DNA from: Eutreptiella sp. 'Long Island Sound 2002'
Taxonomy: Eukaryota; Euglenozoa; Euglenophyceae; Eutreptiales; Eutreptiaceae
NCBI GenBank assembly: GCA_964036045.1
Contig: OZ038385.1
Location: forward strand, 1,550,001-1,614,000
Direction of reading: 5' to 3'
Length of the DNA stretch: 64,000 bases
The position numbers were made by a program, and so were the translations under genes. The notes under the pieces were generated by a model, which saw only the letters and a list, made by a program, of their open reading frames with translations, did no database searches and was not told where the DNA came from. This document shows, one piece after another, positions 56,215-64,000 of the stretch; position 1 is the stretch's first letter, and each line of letters opens with the position of its first letter.

Positions 56215-56704
56215 AATGCAAGAAAATTCAAGGGTCTCTTGCCTTGGCGGTTGTATAACCCAAAACAGGATTTGCATGCAGACCACATTGATGCGCATTA
56301 TTTGTGTTCACAAGTTCGTCTCATTTGCGAGATGGCTTTGGAAGGTTTGGAAGCCACCATTTTTAGTGTCGATGCCAAGGCTCTCGTAAGGTGTGGTCCG
56401 GACATTCCTGCGGTTTCTAGGAAGAACAAGGTGCAGCAGACCAGTGCACTGCCGGCATCGCAGCTCGCGCATGCGCATTGTAGATAAATCAAGATCAAAT
56501 TGTGTTGTAAATAGCGCATGTTTTATTATAAAACATTATCGCTTGTTTTAGGCACCAAATGTCCTGTTTGTTAAATCAGCTGTGATTACGGAGTTGTTCT
56601 GCATGGTGCCGCCTGAGGGATTTGGGATCTCAGGGTTAACGTTAAGTCGTGGTACGTTACAATTTAACAAACTTGAACAGAACGATTTCGTTAGGCTGCA
56701 TTGA
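56215..56704 (+). pseudogene. Gene fragment with an introner-like intron
   Basis: Exon a (56215-56430), from the LTR boundary, encodes KGLLPWRLYNPKQDLHADHI, then HYLCSQVRLICEMALEG and FSVDAKALVRCGPDIPAVSR. It is joined in phase 0 across intron 56431-56551 (AAG|GTGCAG ... TTGTTTTAG|GCA) to exon b (56552-56704), encoding PNVLFVKSAVITELFCMVPP and ending at TGA 56702-56704. I recognise no certain family. The S-V-D-A-K-A box with a following Gly-Pro is reminiscent of DDE-transposase-like orphan proteins (weak inference). The 5' part is missing, cut by the gypsy 3' LTR. Confidence 0.5.
56431..56551 (+). repeat. Introner-like repeat, copy 1 (intron)
   Basis: A 121-bp predicted intron. Its first 110 bp (56431-56540) match 58812-58921 with six mismatches and no gaps, while the surrounding sequence is unrelated. 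The repeat begins exactly at the GT of the donor site. That boundary match is what suggests a mobile, intron-forming element. Confidence 0.65.
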
Positions 56705-58811
56705 GACACGGGACGGAAATGCCGCGCCGCCGCTGTAAAATCAAGTCGGTTGACGAGATCAAGAGCTTGGACAGTTCCAGTGTGCGCCGGCTGTGCAGTT
56801 CGTCAGTGCCCGAGCGACGGGAGGAAGCGCTTTGTGAGGTTCTTCGTCGTGCGGCGCAGTGGGACATGGAGTGTCAGGACTAAGCACGCAAACTGCGCGT
56901 GTGGCAGCCGCAAAATGTGCTTCGGTGCCTTGAGGGTGAGCCTAGGGCTGTGGGGTTTGTGCCTCCCTGCTGTTCCTTCGTTCATGCCTGACACTATGCT
57001 GGAGGACAAACTGGTGGCAGTGACGATGTGTTCAGGCAGTGCGTTCCCAATGAACTACGGTCCAGGCGACCTTGAAGGTAATCAGGCATCTGCGGACGTG
57101 CCCGCTGTGATCAACCTCGACTGCATTTTGGAGCAAGCTCTGGTGGAGTTTCAAAGCAAATCAGTCCAGGTCGCCAAGGACTTTCGAAGTTCATCAGGGA
57201 GGACCAATTTTGCTGTCGCGGCTGCCATTTCAGCCGCTGCAGCTGTTATGGCGGCTGGCAGGCCCAACCGCCGAGCTCGTGGTGGCAGAAAATGGCGCCA
57301 GCCAACGACGCTGTCAACGACTTCGTGAGTCCGAACTGAGGAGCGCCAGGAGCGAAGCAGTCGACATCAGTGCTTTTGCACAAGTTCAAGGTTGTGTCTG
57401 TGCAGTGCGTGTGTTCGGGCGCGCTTGCACAGTGGAGGGCCACGTAGATGGCAGACCTCCACTGCATACACTGGTTTCAGACCCAGCCTGGCCTCCCTAC
57501 TTGCCATGTCAGCGACCACGGTCGTTTGTGAGACCAACATGGGTGCATCGCCACTGTTTCTTTTGTTTTCGCCGGGTTGGCCTGAATCTGGCTCAAATGA
57601 GTGGCATGACAAAATTGCGTTTGACACCAAGCACCTGTGGCTCTGAAAAAACACTGTCGCTGTGCTTTTTGGCATGCACTGATATGCAGCCTTGTTTGTG
57701 TTTTTAGATTCTGAATCTGAGAGTCCATTTTTCAAGGGTGCCAGCGCGGTGACGACTATGAGCACGGAGCAGGAATAGCTCAGCTTTGGAGTCCCACTGT
57801 GCAGGTAGTTTGTGTATGCGCTCAGCGAGCTTTTGCTGTTCGCTGCTGCTTGTTGGTGCCAACAGCCTTTTTGCTCCGAGGGCTATGCTCCGAGGGTATA
57901 CTTTGCATTTGGCTGTTGCCCTGCATTGCTCTGCCTGCGGCTTGTTGCATGCTTCGGCAGCTTACTGTGCAGGGTTGGCTCGGATTTGCAATGTGTGTGT
58001 ACTTTGCCCTCTGCTGTTACATACGTTGCGCTGCATGCACGTTGTCTACATTATGTTTATATTTGACTGTTTTCTTTTCTTTGACTCTTTGTAGATCGGC
58101 AGATCAGAATTGGGGGGCCATCAAGCCATCAGGGCAGGCCGATCCCCCCCTCAAGACCCAGCCAAGCACCATTCCCCTTTGAGATGCTCAGAAGTTAAGT
58201 TGGCGCACAAGTTTTAAGATAAGTCTGATATATGGGGCTTAAGTCCCTTGGAGGACCAGCAGCTTTGTTCATTAGCATAAGGGTTTGTACCCTGTGGGTC
58301 AGTCCACATGCAGTTTTATTGTCAATTTGCTGCTATGTCTGTTTGTGTTGCGTTGTTGTTTTTTTTTATACAACCAAACTTCTGAGCAGGGATTTTCTTT
58401 TTGGTGCTGGAAGAGTGGCAGTGGGCAGTAAGTAGTTGCTAATTTTTTTCCTGTATGGGGTCAGCAGGTAAAGAGGAACGCTGCCCCACCTAACCAATGG
58501 GTGGCCACCATTGGGGGATGGGCAGAGGGGCCTGGCAAGCCTCCTTTTTAGGTTGACGCCACAGGATGCAAATAGCTATTTTGTTTGTATACTAAACACA
58601 CAAAGAGCCCCTGACACCAGGTGGGGTTCCATCGTTGGGCACCGGGGTCTTTTAGAATTTTTTCTGTGCTTGGTACTTTTTTTCTCTTTTTTTTCTGAGT
58701 GCCATTTTTTTTGTGTACATTATTGCTCTGTTTTCGGCACGCAGTGCACTGGCTGCCACTGTTTGTGTGTGTCAGCCAGCCCCTGGTCCCCTTGGACTGT
58801 CTTGGGTGGGC
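56705..58811. other. Inter-element region with possible exons, no recognised gene
   Basis: A frame at 56719-56883 (basic, SVDEIKSLDSSSVRRLCSSS) ends at TAA. Another at 56996-57328 (from MLEDKLVAV, with an Ala-rich AVAAAISAAAAVMAAG and basic tail) could be exons of one plus-strand gene, but I could not build a confident splice model. Sequence from about 57700 on is T-rich with Leu/Cys-rich short frames and looks non-coding. A 5S-rRNA-like stretch is listed separately. Confidence 0.35.
58155..58258 (+). ncRNA. 5S rRNA-like sequence (candidate)
   Basis: CCCTTTGAGATGCTCAGAAG followed by TTAAG resembles the conserved 5S loop-B/C region (CCCATCAGAACTCCGAAGTTAAG in typical eukaryotes), including the AGTTAAG of the box A promoter. 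The downstream part (GGGGCTTAAGTCCCTTGGAGGA) only loosely resembles box C. It could be a decayed 5S gene, a 5S-derived SINE head, or chance. Confidence 0.3.
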
Positions 58812-58921
58812 GTGCAGCAGACCAGTGCACTGCCCGCATCGCAGGTCGCGCATGCGCATTGTAGATAAATCAAGATCACATTGTGTTGTAAGTAGCGCAT
58901 GTTTGGTTATAAAACATTATC
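58812..58921 (+). repeat. Introner-like repeat, copy 2 (truncated)
   Basis: 110 bp, about 95% identical to 56431-56540. It ends exactly where the primer-binding remnant of gypsy copy B begins; the last ten bases of the 121-bp intron copy are missing. Whether this copy is spliced is unknown. Confidence 0.75.
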
Positions 58922-58939
58922 TCTGCTACCATAAAGAAG
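58921..58939 (-). other. Spacer plus PBS remnant adjoining the LTR of copy B
   Basis: On the minus strand CTTCTTTA then TGGTAGCAGAG, identical to bases 45443-45461 of copy A, after which homology stops. The 11 bases equal the complement of the initiator tRNA-Met 3' end. Confidence 0.88.
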
Positions 58940-61372
58940 GTCCCTACCAGGACCGGCCCCCGCTGTGCCCCTTCCGCCTGCTACCCCTGCTGATTTACTC
59001 CTGATCAACGATTGCATTTCTCAAAATCCTCAAAGTCCAGGGTCCAAAGTCCAAAAAAATATAGAAAATGTAATCCTCCTTCAACCCTGAACAGCAACCA
59101 GATCCCACAAATACAGCAATAACCCAATCCACAATCCAATCCAAATGGCGGGCTTTCGTTCAGCACATCGATGGTCTCATGATGGCGGGCATGTACAAGA
59201 ATTGCACCAAAGAAGAAAGCCCTGAAATTAGCATATGAACACAAATAATGCAAAGTTGGGGAAAGTGGTGAACATACACCTTCACAGCCATAAACCCCTC
59301 ATTCCCTGGACTCAAGACCTTCCCTTGACTCACCAACATATTGCCCTGAATCGGGTCAAATGAGATGGCTGAATGCCATGTGTCAAAAGTAACTACACAA
59401 TCCCCAAAAATGTGTTCACTCCCAAGCCTCTAAATCCTAGCCCAATAGGGGGGGTGGCGTGTCATGGCCTAGAGTGGCACTCAGGACCATGCGCTACCCT
59501 GACATAACCTTGGTTGGACTTGGAGTCGAATGGGCTTGGAGAACTGCCCCATGAAGATGACCTCACAACATGGCAAAATCAGGCAAATCACACCATAGTG
59601 CCTAATATTCAATTATATACTCAAAAATGCATACGGCAAATGGTCATATGCTCCATGCATGTGTCAAACCGGAAAGTAGTATACAAGGGTGGTATAGACC
59701 AAAGCTCCATGCCCAAGAATATTCCATCATTGGCTCCGAAACCTCTCCGGTTATGTACATGGCATGCTTCACAAGTCAGCTCATGAGTTTGAGACCTAAT
59801 TTTGTGAGGCCTCGTGTGCCAAGCCAAAGTGACCACGTGATCCGGCATATGGTGAGGTGCAACACCGAAGCATGTGCCAACATATAAGCAACATACCATA
59901 GTTCACGGATCTCTAGGCACTTTACTGTTAGCCGACCAGTTGAGCACATAAAACACAAAAATGAGCATAAAATGAGGTCAAAAACATGAAAATATGTCCA
60001 AGTACAAAGTTGTCATGATAGTATATCTCTATGCTCACCCATGATATCCGCTCATGTTTCAATAAACAAATGATTGGAACCATTTGCGAACAATTCCCCC
60101 ACTTGGATCCCCAATCGGGCGCATGAAGATACCTTCGCCACTCATATCTACATGCCCCATGAAAATGGGAGTGCACTCATGGATCTCTTTGCCAAACATA
60201 CCATGAGCAATACATATGCGGTAGACTTAGTCTAGCGCTTTGAATTCCACAATTGGGACATGGGCAAAGCCCTTGTCACGTATGACTCCCCATCTCTTCG
60301 GCCACACGAAGATATATAACATGGGCGTGAGCATATCAAACATATACCATGCATATAACACATACCCTCAAAATGTGGCTCCCACCATGATATGCCATGT
60401 CCCTCCATGGACATAACTTCACGTTAAAAATACGTAGGAACCCAGAGAAAGTGGCTATGCAACCCCAACACTCATGCGGCACACTCGAAAGTTGCATTAA
60501 AATATTCGGTTGCACGGCCCAAGAGTTCTATATCACTTTATACCCTCTTGACTGTTTTCCCTTGCTACACCGGGCATGTGTGCGCACCAAAGGCGTTTGA
60601 TGCTTCCTAAATTACCTTGAGACCAAGGCGCTTGCAACCGAACCTTCCTTATTCTCTTTCCTCACACTCGTGCGTAGATATGGCCCTTCTAAGTGGTCCC
60701 ACGATTCATTTTTGTTTCCCTTATATCTCCAAGTCAAATGGGTGGCAAGTATAAGGGAAACCTGATTCGGGCATATGGAAAAGAGTATGACCACTCGAAG
60801 AAGACCAAATCAAGTGCGGCGATGTCGAAGTCGAAAATCCGATTTCGACATCGCGAAAAATTCAGAATAAAATTTCGAGTGCATATTTGGAAAATTGCGG
60901 AAGCAACGAACCCTTTACTGATGAAATCTGACCCTTCATCGGGGTTTTCTGCCAAAATATCTGGGAATAACAGTTAACCAACCGGTTAACGCAAAATCGC
61001 GAGCCAACTGACAGTCGCCGATACATTGACCATCAGAACGAAAGGCTGAAAAATTACGGAAACATTATGATAAAAAAACCCTGTTGATTCCTGATATTCT
61101 GATATATAAATCTCAGCTGGCGGCGCCTCGGTACTGAATATGGCCGCTCATAGCCGGAATGGCCAAACCTATGGCACTATCACATCGGGTTAGATCAGGT
61201 GGATGGGAGAGTATGATATCAGCCAATGGCGGCTTGCCGGCACATAGATACACACCCCAAGTGACCCCAAGATGGCCACGGGGGTCCGAACCGGCTTCAC
61301 CCCCCTTCTCAGAGCGTCGTTACCGCTCGGAAGTCATTGAAGAGAGGAGGGGAGGACCCCAATGGGCTCCAA
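58940..61372 (-). repeat. LTR of gypsy copy B
   Basis: 2433 bp, colinear with the LTRs of copy A. Both ends match closely, but about 59200-60650 is clearly more diverged, with many substitutions and replaced segments (for example around 60300-60620). Its ends fit TTGGAGCC...TGGTAGGGAC. Confidence 0.9.
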
Positions 61373-61382
61373 CCCCCCCCCC
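61373..61382 (-). other. Polypurine tract of gypsy copy B
   Basis: Ten Gs on the minus strand directly before the LTR, equivalent to 53804-53815 of copy A. Confidence 0.78.
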
Positions 61383-61691
61383 ATGTCCCAAGGACACATG
61401 GAGGCCCCACACACGTCGTAGGCGTCCCCCATGCCCCAAGGGAGGGGTGAGGACACTGATAATCAGTGCCCTACGCCATATCTGGTCTCCTCTTGATCTA
61501 CAACATGGACCAAGGGGATCAAAGATAGAAAAACGTCGTCGGTCGACCTAAATAAGTATACCACAATGAAATATATATGTGGAGATCGAGTGAAGGGGGT
61601 AGATGGCCAATCAAGGCCCAAAAGTCCCCGGATGAACGCCCTCACCCGTCTCCCCAAGCACAGAAACAAACAAAATGCCAAGGGGGATCCA

Positions 61692-64000
61692 TTACGGTGC
61701 TACAGCAGCAACCAAATCGACCAACACGTCCTTGACATCCAAAGAAATCTTCTTTTTCTCCAGGTAGTCCATCCAGACCGTGGTGTACCTCGGCACAAAA
61801 CTGCTCGGAGGCTCCCACGAATCCCTTGATGCGGCGAATCCCTTCCAACGGACTTTATAAAGCCTACCCCCAGGCGTCCCCGGGTCCGGCTTGTCCGCCA
61901 GGATCTTCTCAGTGGTGAAGTCGTCGTCCTCACCCTCGTCGTCCGAGTCCACATCGCCGGCCGTGAACTCGAAGGTGACGGGACTTCCGCTGGGGTCTGG
62001 TGCTCGGGGACGAAGCTGGGTATGGTCGCGGTCCAGGATCTTGTTATCCCCCACACGAACCGCATACACATCCTGCCCGACCTTCCGCACGATTACCCCC
62101 GGCACATACCAAGACGCCTGCCGATGCCTGGACAGGACATCCTTGTGATGCCGCTCCACCCACACGGTGTCTTGGAGAGCATACTTCTGGACTTTTCCCT
62201 GCTTGAAGTACTGGGCCCTCTTGTCATGCTCGTCCTGAAGTGCCTTGCACACCTTGGCCGCCGTGTCGTCCGCCTCAGCCATCATGGCGTTCGCATCCCG
62301 GGCCACTTTGCCATGGTTCAACCACGGGAGAGTGCGTGACACTCGATCCCGTAGGAACAGGATGCGATGGGGCGACAGTCCAGTGGGCCCCGGAAGGTCG
62401 TGATACGCTTGGAGTACCCTCCACAGCGAATTGTACCAATTCTGGCCCGGTTCGTCGATGTGCAGCTGGCGGAACTTCTCGAATATCTGCCGCCCGGCCA
62501 CCTCAGCCCGGCCATTCGACCGGCTGTGGTACGCCACGGTCTTGGCGTGCCGAATCCCCATGTGCTTGCACATCGTCTTGAACCACGTTCCCACGAATTG
62601 ACTGCCCCAATCGCTGCAGATGACAGCTGGGACATCAAAAATCGTCAGCCAATGCCTGATCATGGCATTAGCGACGGTCTTGGCCTGCAGCCCCACTCCA
62701 TGCTTGTCCTTCTTGTCCTTCTTCTTGGACTTCTTGCCCGGGACTGCCACGATATACCCGCTGTGCCTGTCCACCGCTAGGATGACACAATCATATGTCT
62801 CCCCTTCCACGGTGACCTCCGGCATGGCGAACACATCCATGGCCACGGACCGCATAGGGGCCTCCGGTATAGCCGTGTACACCGGGTTGCCCGCTGTAGA
62901 GTGGTTGGGGCTCTTCGTGGCCCGACACACGGCACAGTCGCTGCAGTACCTATCCAGGATGGCGTAGTACCCCGGAGGGAACTTGAAACGCCACTCCAGG
63001 TCCTGCTGCATCTTGTCTCGGCCAGAGTGCATGAGCTGGGCGTTGTGCCAATGGTCAATGAGCTCCTCCACTTGGTTCTCGGGCACCAGCAGCTTGTCCT
63101 TGAGGAACAACTTGTCCCCATCCTCGGTCAAGCCCTCAGGCCACTTGTCGTCCGACGGGGCGCTCACGGCATTCCAGTACTTGCTCCAGTACTCGGATGC
63201 CGCGTAGTCATCCGACCAGTCCTCTGTGAGCACCGACCTGACTAGCTCTACAGGGGCCACCATCCATTGCTCGAGGGTTTCCTCCCGAATAGCTTGGACG
63301 CGGGCGCCCCGGAACTTGGCTAGGTCCGTACGGTTTGCCATCACCACAAAGCACTTGACCCCCTCTTGCTCCATGGCCTTCTCCATCTCGATGATTCGCT
63401 TGGCCTCCTCGGTCTCCTCGGCGTCCCCATGGCTGGATATGTCCATCCACGCCTTGCCCGCGGGGTAGGCCCATCGACTGAGGCAATCTGCCACAGTGTT
63501 GTCCTTCCCCGGGACGTATACGACGCTGAGGTCGAACTTGGCGAACGTCTCGTGCCACCGGGCCCTCCTTGCCGCCGGTCCGGAGGGGGTGTCGACGTGC
63601 TCCTTGTGCCAGCTCTGCAAGGACTCATGGTCCGTGCAAACCACCACCGGTTGCAATCCTATGTGGCCAGACCACTTCCTGAGCGCACAGACAATGGCGT
63701 ACGTCTCCTTCTCCCTCGCGGTCCAGGTTCGGCGTTGGCCCTCGGCCAGGATCCGGCTCCAGAACGCCACGGGTACATGTGACCCGTCGTCTCGGATCTG
63801 CTCGAGGACTGCCCCTACAGCATAGTCCGAGGCGTCCGTCCGTAGCACGAATCCCTTGTCCGGGTCCACCAGGAATAGCCCCAGTTGCCCCAGGAGTCGC
63901 TCCTTCAGGCGGCCGAACGCATCTTCGGCCTCAGGGGTCCAGGCAAGCTTCTTCTTGCTCCCCTTCCGGCCATCGAACTTTCCCACTTGCAGCATCTTGT
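61692..64000 (-). CDS. pol: Pol of gypsy copy B: RT end, RNase H, integrase, chromodomain (partial)
   Basis: An uninterrupted frame of about 768 codons from the window edge to TAA 61692-61694. It contains the connection after RT (KKLAWTPEAEDAFGRL) and RNase H (RTDASDYAVGAVLE, VCTDHESL, VADCLSRW). The integrase follows: HHCC finger, AMDVF, CSDWGSQF, GRAEVAGR, the DD35E triad. Then comes the GPTGLSPH linker, the C-terminal domain and the chromodomain GGRLYKVRWKGFAASRDSW near the end. Relative to copy A it keeps the base lost there and replaces Arg by Trp in the second integrase motif. No stops or shifts are seen, so the visible half could be functional. Role: reverse transcription and chromatin-directed integration. 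Confidence 0.93.
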   Translation of the reverse strand, partial: KMLQVGKFDGRKGSKKKLAWTPEAEDAFGRLKERLLGQLGLFLVDPDKGFVLRTDASDYAVGAVLEQIRDDGSHVPVAFWSRILAEGQRRTWTAREKETYAIVCALRKWSGHIGLQPVVVCTDHESLQSWHKEHVDTPSGPAARRARWHETFAKFDLSVVYVPGKDNTVADCLSRWAYPAGKAWMDISSHGDAEETEEAKRIIEMEKAMEQEGVKCFVVMANRTDLAKFRGARVQAIREETLEQWMVAPVELVRSVLTEDWSDDYAASEYWSKYWNAVSAPSDDKWPEGLTEDGDKLFLKDKLLVPENQVEELIDHWHNAQLMHSGRDKMQQDLEWRFKFPPGYYAILDRYCSDCAVCRATKSPNHSTAGNPVYTAIPEAPMRSVAMDVFAMPEVTVEGETYDCVILAVDRHSGYIVAVPGKKSKKKDKKDKHGVGLQAKTVANAMIRHWLTIFDVPAVICSDWGSQFVGTWFKTMCKHMGIRHAKTVAYHSRSNGRAEVAGRQIFEKFRQLHIDEPGQNWYNSLWRVLQAYHDLPGPTGLSPHRILFLRDRVSRTLPWLNHGKVARDANAMMAEADDTAAKVCKALQDEHDKRAQYFKQGKVQKYALQDTVWVERHHKDVLSRHRQASWYVPGVIVRKVGQDVYAVRVGDNKILDRDHTQLRPRAPDPSGSPVTFEFTAGDVDSDDEGEDDDFTTEKILADKPDPGTPGGRLYKVRWKGFAASRDSWEPPSSFVPRYTTVWMDYLEKKKISLDVKDVLVDLVAAVAP

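Larger units (their letters stand above)
58940..64000 (-). mobile_element. Ty3/gypsy chromovirus, copy B (partial, runs off the window)
   Basis: On the minus strand: pol (64000-61692), about 310 bp of leader, PPT (61373-61382), LTR (61372-58940), then eight bases of spacer and 11 bases of PBS (58939-58921), then unrelated DNA. The pol is nearly identical to copy A. The 5' half lies beyond the window. An LTR at the 3' side followed by PBS sequence is abnormal: an ordinary 3' LTR should be followed by a target duplication and host DNA. Confidence 0.9.

Overview
This window is nuclear DNA from a eukaryote, probably a unicellular alga or other protist. The evidence is GT-AG introns, a chromodomain-bearing Ty3/gypsy retrotransposon primed by initiator tRNA-Met, a tyrosine-recombinase (YR) retrotransposon, and long gene-poor stretches full of microsatellites, minisatellites and G/C homopolymers. 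I cannot name the species. I found no operons, CRISPR array, tRNA or convincing bacterial gene.

Layout. 1-8087: gene-poor, with a few degenerate repeats. 8088-8987 (-): an intact single-exon protein methyltransferase of the METTL21/Methyltransf_16 type, the best host gene here. 9264-9690: a ~107-112 bp GC-rich tandem repeat. 9721-14729 (-): a complete but decayed YR retrotransposon (gag, tyrosine recombinase, linker ORF, reverse transcriptase, RNase H). Its split direct repeats are of the PAT/Ngaro/Kangaroo kind, and both ends show a GTTT crossover core. 14730-28245: gene-poor, with a (TTG)n tract, a 1-kb CCCCACAACCA minisatellite, a 217-bp inverted repeat and other repeats. 28246-29232 (-): a possible host gene of at least three exons, product unknown. 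29303-38933: mostly non-coding, with isolated possible exons and decayed minisatellites. 38934-41586 (+): two neighbouring intron-containing gene models of unknown function (187 and 528 aa).

43022-56214 (+): a full-length chromovirus, copy A, with 2.4-kb LTRs about 2% different by eye, an initiator tRNA-Met primer site, gag, and a ~1.5-kb-codon pol (protease, Dam-methylase-like insert, RT, RNase H, integrase, chromodomain). One base is missing in the integrase C-terminus. 58940-64000 (-): part of a second copy, B, with intact pol to the window edge. Its LTR is followed by exactly the spacer plus 11 nt of primer-binding site before unrelated DNA. Between the two copies lies 2.7 kb holding a gene fragment with a 121-bp predicted intron. 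The first 110 bp of that intron recur 95% identical against the broken end of copy B, so it is an introner-like dispersed sequence.

The elements are linked by insertion history rather than by a pathway. Copy A and copy B interrupt older coding fragments. The YR element lies between GC-rich tandem arrays. The two unrelated retrotransposons share an unusual Gag zinc knuckle spacing (CX2CX8HX4C). The most unusual items are the PBS-terminated LTR of copy B, the introner-like repeat, the Dam-like insert in a gypsy pol, and the clean YR integration footprint.
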